A stretch of DNA of 44,808 nucleotides from the IMG/VR virus record IMGVR_UViG_3300036861_000386, positions 1 to 44,808 of that record. One strand, 5' to 3'. Position numbers and translations under genes: made by a program. Shown here piece after piece: positions 6,464-15,067 of this stretch (position 1 is the first letter of the stretch; each line of letters begins with the position of its first letter). The DNA is from a virus. The notes beneath the pieces are model-generated. The model did not search any database. It saw only the letters and a list, made by a program, of their open reading frames with translations, and was not told the DNA's origin.

Positions 6464-6648
6464 CTCTGCGTGACATCCAGTCGGATGGTCGAGTGTCACG
6501 GTGAGTAGGGGGGAGGGGTCGCCACGTCGATCTTGGCAGGTCACAGGACCCCGAGACCAACCGCACGCACACCTGCATGAAACTCACCATTACCCCTAGT
6601 AGTGTCCGTTTTCTGCACCATCCATTGTGATTACCGGGAGTGACAGAC
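6464..6648 (+). other. non-coding gap before terminase, candidate cos region
   Basis: These 185 bp between the HNH gene and the small terminase hold no convincing gene. They contain an interrupted inverted repeat at 6469-6500 (CGTGACA...TGTCACG, with an inner CATCC-AGTC-GGATG) and a purine-rich run at 6508-6518 (GGGGGGAGGGG), then an AT-richer stretch before the terminase RBS. Position and structure fit a cohesive-end packaging site. The exact cut is not visible. Confidence 0.45.
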
Positions 6649-7116
6649 ATGCCTGGTGGTCGCCCTCCCGCACCCATCGAACATCACCGTCGGGTTGGCC
6701 GAGCTAACGGCACCAAGAAGGCGGATGGTCGCGCCCTGCCCGCAATTGCCGAGATCGTGCAACTGCCGCAAGCCGAGGGCATGCCCGACTTCCCTGCAGA
6801 CCTCGACCAGGCCGGCAAAGACCTGTGGCGCCGGATCTGGCAGGACGGCATCACCTGGATTTCCCCGAAGACCGACGCTCAGGCCGCCGAGGAGGCGTGC
6901 CGCGCCGCAGACGACGTCGCCGCCGCCCGCCGCCGGTACCGCGCCACCACGGATCCGAAGGACGCGACCGCGCTGGTGTCACTCGGCAAACGCCTCGACG
7001 AGGCACTGTCGATGCTCGGCTTCAACCCGACCGCCCGGTCGCGGCTCGGTGTGGCGGAGGTGAGGCGTGTCTCCGCCCTCGACGAACTCATCGAACGCCG
7101 CGCCGGTCGCGGTTGA
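6649..7116 (+). CDS. terS: terminase small subunit (P27 family)
   Basis: About 155 residues. The ATG at 6649 is preferred because GGGAG lies eight bases upstream; a GTG at 6640 adds three residues. The basic N-terminus (GGRPPAPIEHHRRVGRANGT) is followed by the P27 signature region: DLDQAGKDLWRRIWQ near 43-58, helical AAEEACRAADDVAAARRR, and LDEALSMLGFNPTARSRLGV near 120-140, then the usual VRRVSALDEL ending. This subunit recognises the packaging site and recruits the large subunit. The next gene starts inside its last 50 bp. Confidence 0.92.
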   Translation: MPGGRPPAPIEHHRRVGRANGTKKADGRALPAIAEIVQLPQAEGMPDFPADLDQAGKDLWRRIWQDGITWISPKTDAQAAEEACRAADDVAAARRRYRATTDPKDATALVSLGKRLDEALSMLGFNPTARSRLGVAEVRRVSALDELIERRAGRG

Positions 7117-8617
7117 GTCGTGGCCGCCGCGGTGGCTTACCCCGGTCCCGGCCGCGGACGTCGAGCGTGGCGACGGCACCGACTACTGCGGCTTCATCGA
7201 AGCGTGTTGCCGGGTCACGAAGGATTCGTTCGCCGCTCCGGCCGGCTCGCTGATCAAGATGCGGCCGTGGACGAAGAGTCTCTTCGGGCACCTGCTGGCC
7301 CGCACATCCCTCAAGCGTTACCGACACCGGCAGGCTCTCATCGGGATGGCGCGCAAGAACGTCAAGTCGACCAGCGGTGCTGGTCTCGGCCTGGCCGGTT
7401 TGGTGCTCGGTCCGTTCGGCGGTGAGGTGTACTCCTGCGCTGGCGACCGCGAGCAGGCCCGGATCGTGTTCGGCACCGCCCGGCGCATGGTTGAGATGGA
7501 TCCGCAGCTGTCCGAGCGGCTGAAGCTGTACCGGGATGCGATCGAGTTCACCAGGACCGGGTCGGTCTACAAGGTGCTCTCGGCCGAGGCATACACCAAG
7601 GAGGGCCTGAACCCGACGCTGGTCGTGTTCGACGAGGTCCACGTGCAGCCCGACCGGGAGTTGTGGGACGTCATGGCGCTTGCGTCCGGCGCCCGGGTCG
7701 ACCCGCTGATGGTGGGCATCACGACGGCTGGCGTGCGGTACGACGCGTCCGGCGCCGATTCGCTCTGCTACAGCCTGTACGAGTACGGCAAGCGGGTCGC
7801 ATCCGGCGAGGTTGACGATCCGGCGTTCTTCATGGCGTGGTGGGAGCCGCGAGACCCGACCGCAGATCACCGCGACCCGAACACGTGGCGCGAGGCCAAC
7901 CCCGGGTACGGCGACTTCATCGACCCGGAAGACTTCGCATCGTCGGTGCTGCGGACGCCGGAGAACGAATTTCGGACCAAGCGCTGCAACCAGTGGGTGA
8001 CGTCGACGGAGACATTCCTGCCGGCCGGCGTGTGGCAGGACTGCACGGACTCGACGCGGGTCATCCCCGATCGGGCGCCGGTGATCCTCGGCTTCGACGG
8101 CTCGAGATCCGGCGACGCGACCGCGATCAGCGTGGTGTCGCTCGAGGACGTCCCGCACGTCGACGTGGTCGGGTTGTGGGAGAAGCCACGCGACGCCCAC
8201 GACTGGGAAGTCCCGCGGACCGAGGTCAAGGACACAGTCCGGGACGCGTGCAAACGCTGGGACGTCAAAGGCATCGCCTGGGACGAGTACCTATGGCTGG
8301 ACGCCGCCGACGAGCTCGAGGCCGAGGGGCTGCCGATCGTCCGGTTCCCGCAGGTCCCGCAGCGCATGTCACCGGCGACGCAGCGGTTCTATGAGCTGGC
8401 CGTCGACCGGGCGCTGACCCACTCCGGTGATGCGGGCCTGGCCCGGCACATCGGCAACGCCGTGCTGAAGGTCGACTCCCGCGGCTGGCGGATCTACAAG
8501 GAGCACAAGTCGAGCCCGCGCAAGATCGACCTCGCCGTGGCGACGGTCATGGCCGTCTGGCTGGCCGCGAATCTCGAGGTCGAAGAGACGCAGCCGTTCT
8601 TCGCGTCCTGGCGATAG
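7067..8617 (+). CDS. terL: terminase large subunit (ATPase-nuclease)
   Basis: A 516-residue protein that packages DNA into proheads using ATP and cuts it with its own nuclease. The GTG start has a GGAGG seven to eight bases upstream within the small-subunit gene. Residues about 93-102 (GMARKNVKST) are the variant Walker A; LVVFDEVHV near 185 is Walker B with the catalytic Glu. The nuclease domain follows, with LGFDGSRSGDAT near 343 giving the first Asp, WDEY near 405, and KIDLAVATVMAVW near 487 giving the last Asp. Length is normal for HK97-type large subunits. Confidence 0.96.
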   Translation: MSPPSTNSSNAAPVAVESWPPRWLTPVPAADVERGDGTDYCGFIEACCRVTKDSFAAPAGSLIKMRPWTKSLFGHLLARTSLKRYRHRQALIGMARKNVKSTSGAGLGLAGLVLGPFGGEVYSCAGDREQARIVFGTARRMVEMDPQLSERLKLYRDAIEFTRTGSVYKVLSAEAYTKEGLNPTLVVFDEVHVQPDRELWDVMALASGARVDPLMVGITTAGVRYDASGADSLCYSLYEYGKRVASGEVDDPAFFMAWWEPRDPTADHRDPNTWREANPGYGDFIDPEDFASSVLRTPENEFRTKRCNQWVTSTETFLPAGVWQDCTDSTRVIPDRAPVILGFDGSRSGDATAISVVSLEDVPHVDVVGLWEKPRDAHDWEVPRTEVKDTVRDACKRWDVKGIAWDEYLWLDAADELEAEGLPIVRFPQVPQRMSPATQRFYELAVDRALTHSGDAGLARHIGNAVLKVDSRGWRIYKEHKSSPRKIDLAVATVMAVWLAANLEVEETQPFFASWR

Positions 8618-8630
8618 GAGGGAAATACGC

Positions 8631-8900
8631 ATGGCCGTCCTATCGACCAGTCCGGACGCCCGGGAGCAGTGGCGTGACGCCGGCCGCCTGTTCGCCGCCG
8701 GCCTGGGCTGGGTGCTGTACGCGACCGGCTGGCTGCTCGCGAAGACGCTGCGCACCGTCGCCACCGTCATCGCCGCGACCCTGTACGCGATCGGCTGGCT
8801 GGCATCCGCTGCGGCCTGGCCGGGCCTGTGCTGGTGCGGTCGTGCCGTGAGGCTGGGCTGGCAGGAAGGCCGTAAACCACTCGGTGCCGGCAAGACGTGA
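8631..8900 (+). CDS. small membrane protein between terminase and portal
   Basis: Eighty-nine residues; AGGAGGG precedes the ATG by eight bases. Two hydrophobic stretches, about 21-40 (FAAGLGWVLYATGWLLA) and 42-66 (VATVIAATLYAIGWLASAAA), suggest two membrane helices with a basic C-terminus. The repeated Y-A-x-GW-L motif hints at internal duplication. No known head role. Membrane genes at this position are unusual but its RBS and codon use are sound. Confidence 0.72.
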   Translation: MAVLSTSPDAREQWRDAGRLFAAGLGWVLYATGWLLAKTLRTVATVIAATLYAIGWLASAAAWPGLCWCGRAVRLGWQEGRKPLGAGKT

Positions 8901-8914
8901 AGGCGGGCTGAATC

Positions 8915-10333
8915 TTGGGCCTGCTCGAGCGCATCGCCGGCAGCAAGGACGAGAAGCGGTACAGCGCCGACCAGTGGATCTCCGAGTACCTGATCCCGTC
9001 GCAGTTCAACTACAACGGCACCACGTATCCGCTCGGCCTGAACCAGACGATGACCGGGCAGAAGATCAAGCAGATCGCCGCGACGCTGCCCGGCTATGCC
9101 GCGGCGCTGCGGATGTGCCCGCCGGCATTCGCGGCGCAGATGGTGCGGGCGCTGGTGCTATCTCAGGCCCGGTTCACGTGGCGGAACCTGCCGTCGTCGG
9201 CGACCCCGCGACGGCTGTTCGGCAACCGCGAGCTGTCGCTGCTGGAACGGCCGTGGCCGAACGGCACCACCGGCGACCTGCTGGCGACGATGGAGTGGCA
9301 TTCCGGGCTGACCGGCAACGCGGTCGTGGCACGCCGCCCGGACCGGCTGCGGGTGTTGCGCCCGGACTGGTGCGGGTTCGTGTTCGGCTCGGACCAGGAC
9401 CCGGACGAGATCGCGGCGACCGCGTTCGACGGTGAGCTGCTGGGCTTGGTGTACCAGAACGGCGGGATCAACGGCGGCCGCGGCCAGATGAACACGCTGC
9501 TGCCGGGCGAGTTCGCGCACTGGTCGCCGATCCCCGACCCGGAGTGCCCCGGCATGGGCCAGTCGTGGGTGACCGCGGCGCTGGCCGACATTCAGGGCGA
9601 CCGGGCCGCGACCGAGCACAAGCTGAAGTTCTTCACCAACGGCGCCACCCCGAACATGGTGGTCAAGGGCATCACGGCGGCGTCGAAGGAGCAGTTCGAG
9701 GAAATCGTCGGGATGCTCGAGTCGAAGCACGCCGGCGTCGCGAACGCCTACCGGACGCTGTACCTGACCGCGGGCGCCGACGCCCACGTCGTCGGCTCCG
9801 ACCTGAAGCAGCTGGACTTCAAGGCGACCCAGGGCGCGGGTGAGACCCGCATCGCGATGCTCGGCCGGGTCCCCGCGCCGCTGCTCGGCATCTCCGAAGG
9901 CCTCGCCGGATCGTCGCTGAACGCCGGGAACTTCGGCATGGCCCGGCGCATCTTCGCCGACTCGTGGATCTACCCGTCGCTGCAGGACGTGTCCGCATCA
10001 CTGGAGTCGATCCTGACCCGGCCGCGGAACCCGCGCACCGGCGACGAAGACGCCGAGTTGTGGTTCGACACGGCGGACATGCCGATCCTGCGCGAGGACG
10101 CCAAGGACGCCGCCGAGATCCTCCAGGTCAACGCCCAGACGATCGGCGGACTCGTCAAGGACGGCTTCACCTACGAATCGGCGGTCGCCTACGTCGTGTC
10201 CGGCGATCCCAAGGTCCTCAAGCAGATCCCCGGCTGGCTGTCCGTCCAGCTCCAGCCCGGCGGCCCCGGCGCTACCCCGCCGGCTGTTCCGGCGACACCG
10301 CCGAAGAAGGCGCTACCAGCGGGAGGTCAATAA
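8915..10333 (+). CDS. HK97-family portal protein
   Basis: A 472-residue portal, the dodecameric ring through which DNA enters and leaves the head. It starts at a TTG (LGLLERIAGSK); AAGGCGGG lies about ten bases upstream and no ATG or GTG is near. Recognisable features include the N-terminal ERIAGSKDEKR, the W-x-NLPSS region, an HSGLTGNAVVARR segment near 130, HWSPIPDPECPGMGQSWVTA near 200 and GAGETRIAMLGRVPAPLLGI near 308, the usual wing and stem pattern of HK97 portals. The C-terminus is Pro/Ala rich. The stop is directly followed by the protease ATG. Confidence 0.93.
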   Translation: MGLLERIAGSKDEKRYSADQWISEYLIPSQFNYNGTTYPLGLNQTMTGQKIKQIAATLPGYAAALRMCPPAFAAQMVRALVLSQARFTWRNLPSSATPRRLFGNRELSLLERPWPNGTTGDLLATMEWHSGLTGNAVVARRPDRLRVLRPDWCGFVFGSDQDPDEIAATAFDGELLGLVYQNGGINGGRGQMNTLLPGEFAHWSPIPDPECPGMGQSWVTAALADIQGDRAATEHKLKFFTNGATPNMVVKGITAASKEQFEEIVGMLESKHAGVANAYRTLYLTAGADAHVVGSDLKQLDFKATQGAGETRIAMLGRVPAPLLGISEGLAGSSLNAGNFGMARRIFADSWIYPSLQDVSASLESILTRPRNPRTGDEDAELWFDTADMPILREDAKDAAEILQVNAQTIGGLVKDGFTYESAVAYVVSGDPKVLKQIPGWLSVQLQPGGPGATPPAVPATPPKKALPAGGQ

Positions 10334-11335
10334 ATGACGACGCTCGTGGATGACCGCGCAGCAATGTCCGCGGCATCGATCAACGACCTCCCCGACTCCG
10401 CCTTCGCCTATATCGAACCCGGCGGCAAGAAGGACGCCACTGGCAAGACCACGCCGCGGTCGCTGCGGCACTTCCCGATCCACGACGCCGCCCACGTGCG
10501 GAACGCGCTCGCCCGCGCGCCGCAGTCCCCGTTCGGCGCCAAGGCCATGCCGGCGATTCGCCGAGCGGCCAAGAAGTTCGGAATCACCGTGAGCGAGAAT
10601 TCCCGCCCGGATCTCGGCCTGTGCCTGCGCGCCTTCAACTTCGAGGCGCGCGCGTCCGGCAGCGACGGCCGCACCCTGGAAGGCCACGCCGCGGTGTTCA
10701 ATACCCCGGCCCGGATCCGGGACCTGCACGGCGACTTCGACGAGATCATCATGCCGGGCGCGTTCACCCGCTCCCTAGAGTCCCGTACTCCGGTGATGCA
10801 GTTCGAGCACGGCCGTGATCCCCGGGTCGGCGCGGTGCCGATCGCCGCGATCGAGGACATCCGCGAGGACGACACCGGCCTGTACGTGCGGGCGAAGCTG
10901 TACGACAACCCGGTGATCGAACCGGTCCGGCAGGCCATCGTCGGCAAGTCCATCAAGGGCATGTCGTTCAGGTTCGCGGTCCCCGACGGCGGCGACAAGT
11001 GGTCGACCCGATCCGGCGACGTCGACCTGCGGGAAATCTACGACACGGACACCGCCGAGATCGGCCCGGTCGTGTTCCCCGCCTACGACGCGACCAGCGT
11101 GTCCGTCCGGTCGATGCTCGCCCAACTCGACCCGGACGAACACCGCGCCCTGATCCGCGAGCTCGCAGCCGAACTACGGCTCGCCGCGGACATCCCAGAC
11201 CTCTCCGCCGACGGCGCGCGGAGCGCCGCGGCGGAGGAAGCCGGCACGCAGCCAGGGAACGGCGAGCGGCCACCCGTATCCATCCGTTCCCGCGTCGACC
11301 ACGATGCGCTGCGCCTGAGAGGCGTAATCCTGTGA
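10334..11335 (+). CDS. prohead maturation protease (S78/U35) with N-terminal extra domain
   Basis: A 333-residue protein. Residues 15-85 (LPDSAFAYIEPGGKKD..., RHFPIHDAAHVRNALARA, then AIRRAAKKFGI) form an extra helical domain seen in other actinophage proteins. Residues 95-265 are the HK97 prohead protease: His118 in EGHAAVFNTPA and Ser211 in SIKGMSFRF fit the catalytic His and Ser. FDEIIMPGAFTRSLE and RVGAVPIAAIEDI are family landmarks. It trims scaffold and capsid N-termini during maturation. The TGA overlaps the capsid GTG. Confidence 0.92.
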   Translation: MTTLVDDRAAMSAASINDLPDSAFAYIEPGGKKDATGKTTPRSLRHFPIHDAAHVRNALARAPQSPFGAKAMPAIRRAAKKFGITVSENSRPDLGLCLRAFNFEARASGSDGRTLEGHAAVFNTPARIRDLHGDFDEIIMPGAFTRSLESRTPVMQFEHGRDPRVGAVPIAAIEDIREDDTGLYVRAKLYDNPVIEPVRQAIVGKSIKGMSFRFAVPDGGDKWSTRSGDVDLREIYDTDTAEIGPVVFPAYDATSVSVRSMLAQLDPDEHRALIRELAAELRLAADIPDLSADGARSAAAEEAGTQPGNGERPPVSIRSRVDHDALRLRGVIL

Positions 11336-12831
11336 CTGACATCCTCGAGGAGCTGCGGGACAAGGATCCCGCCGCCCTCACTGACAGCACCCCCGACGAG
11401 CTGCGCGGCAAGACCCCCGACGAACTCAGCGCGTACGTCGAGGTCCTCGACGCGCACCTGCGCTCGATCCACCAGACCGACGAGGGCGAGCTTCGCGAGA
11501 AGACCCCGGAAGAGCAGAAGGCCTTCGACTACGGCCTGAAGCTGCGCGACATCGCCATCAAGAAGATCGACGAGCACCGCGCGGTGCAGGAGATCTTCCG
11601 GCGCAAGCCGGCGTCCGTCCAGCGCGCCCTGGCGAACATCAAGTACGGCAACGACGACGCGTACGGCGACGTCCGCCGGATGACCAACGCCGAGGCCCGG
11701 GACCGGGCACTGCGCGCCCTGGACGACCGCAACTCCTCGGCGCACCTGCGCTCCGACGAGAAGGACCAGGTCGAGCGGCAGATCCGCACATCCACGGACA
11801 TCGCCCGCCGGATCCTGGTGACCGAGAACGAGCACTACCGCGAGGCGTGGATGAAGCTCGTCACGCAGCCCAACGCGGCCAGCTTCCTGTCCGACGACGA
11901 GCGGCAGGCGGTCCGCGCCTACAACGAATACCGGGCGGCGTCCGAAGGCACGTCGGCGGCGGGTGGATACGGCATCCCGGTGTTCATCGACCCCAGCATC
12001 ATCATGACGGCGCAGGGCAGCGGGAACCCGTTCCTGCAGATCGCCCGGTCGGTCGACGTCAACACCAACGTGTGGAAGGGCGTCTCGTCTGCAGGCGTCA
12101 CCTGGTCGTTCGATGCGGAGGCGGCGGCGGTCAGCGACGACTCGCCGACCCTGGCGCAGCCGATCGTCAGCGTGTTCACGGCCCGCGGCTTCATCCCGTT
12201 CAGCATCGAGGTGGGCCAGGACTATCCCGGCTTCGCATCCGAGATGTCGGGCCTGCTGGCGTCCGGCTACGACGAGTTGCTGGTGGACAAGTTCACCCGC
12301 GGCAGCGGGACCGGCGAGCCGCGCGGCATCCTCACCCAGCTGTCGGCGAACACCAACGTGCGGATCAAGGTGGCGACCAACCCGGGCATCACCGTCAACG
12401 ACCCGTACAACGTGTGGCAGGCCGTCCCGCAGCGCAACCGCCGCAACGCGTCGTGGCTGATGAACGTCGCCGTGAACAACGCGATCCGGCAACTCGGCGC
12501 GGCCAACGTGTACCACGCCTACACCGTCAACCTGCCGCAGGGTGCGGTCGAGGAACTGTTCCAGCGGCCGGTCTACGAGTCGCCGTACATGCCGACCACC
12601 ACCACGGTCACCACCGCGACCGAGGGCTACGCCATCGCCGGCGACTTCTCCAACTACGTCATCGCCCGCCGCGGCGGCATGTCGGTCGAGCTGATCCCGC
12701 AGATTTTTCAGCAGGCCACCGCCGGCTCCGCGTACGGCATGCCGACCGGCCAAAGAGGCTGGTTCGCGTACAGCCGGATCGGTGCCTCGAGCGCCAACGA
12801 CCTGGCCTTCCGTCTGCTCGTCTCGAGTTAG
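11332..12831 (+). CDS. HK97-fold major capsid protein
   Basis: A 499-residue protein from the GTGA-coupled start. Residues 1-190 are charged and helical, matching the delta (scaffold) domain removed by the protease. The mature capsid fold starts around residue 205 (SAAGGYGIPVFIDPSIIM). Landmarks are FTARGFIPFSIEVGQDYPGF, the FTRGSGTGEPRGILT loop, WLMNVAVNNAIRQLG and the C-terminal GQRGWFAYSRIG. The delta domain is longer than the roughly 100 residues of HK97 itself. Downstream glycosyltransferases may modify this shell. Confidence 0.95.
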   Translation: MTDILEELRDKDPAALTDSTPDELRGKTPDELSAYVEVLDAHLRSIHQTDEGELREKTPEEQKAFDYGLKLRDIAIKKIDEHRAVQEIFRRKPASVQRALANIKYGNDDAYGDVRRMTNAEARDRALRALDDRNSSAHLRSDEKDQVERQIRTSTDIARRILVTENEHYREAWMKLVTQPNAASFLSDDERQAVRAYNEYRAASEGTSAAGGYGIPVFIDPSIIMTAQGSGNPFLQIARSVDVNTNVWKGVSSAGVTWSFDAEAAAVSDDSPTLAQPIVSVFTARGFIPFSIEVGQDYPGFASEMSGLLASGYDELLVDKFTRGSGTGEPRGILTQLSANTNVRIKVATNPGITVNDPYNVWQAVPQRNRRNASWLMNVAVNNAIRQLGAANVYHAYTVNLPQGAVEELFQRPVYESPYMPTTTTVTTATEGYAIAGDFSNYVIARRGGMSVELIPQIFQQATAGSAYGMPTGQRGWFAYSRIGASSANDLAFRLLVSS

Positions 12832-12839
12832 GAGTGATC

Positions 12840-13109
12840 GTGCCCGTTACCGAATCCCCGAAGGCTCCCGAACCCAGGAAGGCCGACGAGCCGAAGCCGG
12901 CCAAGGCCGGCACGCTGGCCCGGGCCGCCGAGTCCGGTGATCCCGCCGTGCAGCAGCTGGTAGCCGAGCGGCAGACGGCGCAGATGAACCGTGAGGCGTT
13001 GCAGGCCACCGACGAGGCCGCGGTGAAGGCGCTGAACGAGGACATCAAGGCGGCCGACGACCGGATCGCCGAGCTGAACAAGCAACTCGCTGATCTCGGC
13101 TACGAGTAG
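12840..13109 (+). CDS. small Ala/Lys/Glu coiled-coil protein after the capsid
   Basis: Eighty-nine residues. The GTG at 12840 is chosen because GGAG lies five bases upstream; a GTG at 12834 is also in frame. The Pro/Lys/Glu-rich N-terminus (SPKAPEPRKADEPKPAKAG) leads into a long helix with heptads (AAVKALNEDIKAADDRIAEL). Similar short helical proteins directly after HK97 capsids are common in actinophages and are probably minor head components; the role is inferred. Confidence 0.72.
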   Translation: MPVTESPKAPEPRKADEPKPAKAGTLARAAESGDPAVQQLVAERQTAQMNREALQATDEAAVKALNEDIKAADDRIAELNKQLADLGYE

Positions 13110-13139
13110 AACGAACGCCCTCGTCGATCAGCGAGGGAA

Positions 13140-13171
13140 GGGAACCCCGGATCCAGGTGTCCGGGGTTCCC
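13140..13171 (+). terminator. 12-bp perfect hairpin after the capsid genes
   Basis: GGGAACCCCGGA (13140-13151) pairs perfectly with TCCGGGGTTCCC (13160-13171) around an eight-base loop. No U tract follows, so it may act as an attenuator or RNA-stability element that lets capsid mRNA accumulate over downstream genes. Confidence 0.65.
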
Positions 13172-13190
13172 GCCTACCTGGAGGTAAACG

Positions 13191-13430
13191 ATGGACGTGG
13201 TGTACGCGGTGGATACCGCGCAGATCCCGACGGCGGAATGCGGTGTCGTCCTGGTGCGCAAGGGTGAGCACTGGGCAGCGGATGACCCGGTGGTGAAAGC
13301 TGCCCCGACCCTGTTCTCGACCGACCCCCGGTATGGGATGCGGTACAGCGCCGAGCCGGCCGGCTACGACGATCCGCCGGTAGAGCAGGCGACCGCCGCG
13401 CCCGGCGAGAAGCGGAACGTGCGCCGGTGA
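13191..13430 (+). CDS. hypothetical head-region protein
   Basis: Seventy-nine residues with a strong RBS (TGGAGG, seven bases before the ATG). The N-terminal part is beta-like (YAVDTAQIPTAECGVVLVRK, then GEHWAADDPVV). The C-terminus is Pro/Glu rich. It resembles the small head-region proteins found between capsid and connector genes in actinophages (compare the product at 23625), but no exact family is recognised. Its stop overlaps the glycosyltransferase start. Confidence 0.72.
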   Translation: MDVVYAVDTAQIPTAECGVVLVRKGEHWAADDPVVKAAPTLFSTDPRYGMRYSAEPAGYDDPPVEQATAAPGEKRNVRR

Positions 13431-14875
13431 TGCGCCGGGCGTACCGCGGTGGCGCTGATGCCGCCGACGTGCCACCGCCGACGCGTGGTAGCACCGACCC
13501 CGAGGAAACCGGCCCGGTCGACGCCGTTGTCCTGGCCTACGTGTGCGGCGACGAGGTCGCCTACTCCTGGCATCGCTCGATGGTGCAGTTGATCGGCTAC
13601 GACGCCCAGGCGCATCACCGGCTCGGCGACGGCCGCGGCGGATTCCTGGCCCTGCGCTACGGCACCGGTGGCCTGATCGAAGCACGGAACCAGGCCGTCT
13701 ACGACTTCCTGACCGACTATCCGGACGCCGACTGGCTCTTCTGGATCGACACCGACATGGGCTTCCCCGAGGATGCGCTCGAGCGGCTGCTCGAGGCTGC
13801 GGATCCAGTGGAGCGGCCGATCGTCGGCGCGCTGTGCTTCTCGCAGCAGGAGCTCGAGTCCGATGGCATGGGTGGCCGACGCGTCCAGCCGACGCCGGTG
13901 ATCTATGACTGGATCACCGTGGAGGGCCAGTCCGGCTATGCGGTGCGCTGGGACTACCCACGCGACACGGTGACGCAGTGCCATGCCACCGGCTCGGCGT
14001 GCATCCTGATCCACCGCGGCGCGTTGGAGAAGATCCGGGACGAGTTCGGAACCTGGTACGACCGGGTGCCGAACCCGAGCACGAAGCAACTGTTCTCCGA
14101 GGACCTGTCGTTCTGCGTCCGAGCCGGCGCCCTGGACATCCCGGTGTTCATCGACACGCGGGTGAAGACCACCCACCTGAAGCCGATCTGGGTATCCGAG
14201 GACTTCTACGTCCGGGAGCGGGCGGCCCTGGCGCTGCTGGAACGGCGACCCGACATTTCCGGGCTGAAGCGGGTGGCCATGACCCGGGAGCAGGCGTGGA
14301 CGTTCGATCTGCTGCCGGAGGCGCTGGCCGAGCTCGACATCCCGGCCAAGTCGGTGCTGCACGTCGGCGCGCACCGCGGCGAAGAGGTCCCGGTGTACCG
14401 CAAGTGCGGCTTCGAACAGATCACCCTGGTCGAGCCGGATCCGGACAACGCCACGTTCCTGCGCACCGATTTCCCCGATTGCGCGGTGGTGGAATGCGCG
14501 GTCGGTGAGCAGCCCGGTTCGGCGACGCTGCACCGCGCCATCGACAGCGTGTTCAGCGGGTTGAAGGCGGACGCCGGCATGCCCACGGTCGGCGAGGTCG
14601 AGGTGGCGGTCCGGCCGTTGCGGGACGTTCAGGCCGAGCATGTCGCCAACGTGCTGGTCGTCGACACGCAGGGCACCGAGTTGGAAGCGTTGGCCAGCGC
14701 GGACCTGGGCGGGGTCGACCTGCTGGTCGTGGAGACGCAGGAGTTGTCTCGGGAGATGTACGCCGCGTTCTGGCCGGACGCGGTGGAGGCGCTGGGCAAG
14801 GTGGGGTTCATCCCGGCCATCCGCTGGGAGCATGAGGCCCACTTCGCCGACACGCTGTTCGTCCGGAAGCCGTAG
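13430..14875 (+). CDS. glycosyltransferase fused to FkbM-like methyltransferase
   Basis: A 481-residue two-domain enzyme; ATG overlaps the previous TGA (TGATG), and a GTG one codon earlier is equally possible. Residues about 30-280 are a GT-A glycosyltransferase: WLFWIDTDMGFPEDALERLL near 100-120 provides the DxD-type metal/nucleotide motif, and LFSEDLSFCVRA near 222 fits the acceptor-side acidic motif. Residues about 307-480 are an FkbM-type SAM methyltransferase: SVLHVGAHRGEEV (SAM loop), ITLVEPDPDN, and VLVVDTQGTELEAL, LLVVETQ. The likely job is adding a sugar to a virion protein, then O-methylating it. The N-terminus holds a GADAADVPPPTR peptide also found in the holin at 32629. Confidence 0.88.
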   Translation: MRRAYRGGADAADVPPPTRGSTDPEETGPVDAVVLAYVCGDEVAYSWHRSMVQLIGYDAQAHHRLGDGRGGFLALRYGTGGLIEARNQAVYDFLTDYPDADWLFWIDTDMGFPEDALERLLEAADPVERPIVGALCFSQQELESDGMGGRRVQPTPVIYDWITVEGQSGYAVRWDYPRDTVTQCHATGSACILIHRGALEKIRDEFGTWYDRVPNPSTKQLFSEDLSFCVRAGALDIPVFIDTRVKTTHLKPIWVSEDFYVRERAALALLERRPDISGLKRVAMTREQAWTFDLLPEALAELDIPAKSVLHVGAHRGEEVPVYRKCGFEQITLVEPDPDNATFLRTDFPDCAVVECAVGEQPGSATLHRAIDSVFSGLKADAGMPTVGEVEVAVRPLRDVQAEHVANVLVVDTQGTELEALASADLGGVDLLVVETQELSREMYAAFWPDAVEALGKVGFIPAIRWEHEAHFADTLFVRKP

Positions 14876-15061
14876 ATGGATTCCACCTTCGTGAGCACGT
14901 GCGCGGACTGCGTCGTCGCGCAACTGCCGCAGACTGAGGTGTTGGAGTACCAGTTGATGGTCTTCCATGCCGCTGGTCACCCGTTCAAACGGCTGGCCAT
15001 TTTGGCCGAAGCTGCCATGGCGACCTGGAACGCCGGCTACAGAGCGGGCATCGCGGCGTGA
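14876..15061 (+). CDS. small hypothetical protein between the two glycosyltransferases
   Basis: Sixty-one residues, the ATG directly following the previous TAG. It contains STCADCVVAQ (a Cys pair) near residue 8 and a helical C-terminus (FKRLAILAEAAMATWNAGYR). Short and without a known domain. Its place suggests an accessory of the sugar module, which is inference only. Confidence 0.65.
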   Translation: MDSTFVSTCADCVVAQLPQTEVLEYQLMVFHAAGHPFKRLAILAEAAMATWNAGYRAGIAA

Positions 15062-15067
15062 CACCTC

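Noticed and set aside
7088-8200. 370-codon minus-strand open frame
   Set aside because: Antisense to the large terminase.
11083-12753. 556-codon minus-strand open frame
   Set aside because: Lies entirely opposite the capsid gene, which has clear HK97 features; product is Arg/Val/Asp-rich with no domain.
13364-15064. 566-codon minus-strand open frame
   Set aside because: Antisense to the glycosyltransferase-methyltransferase gene, which has recognisable motifs; this frame has none.
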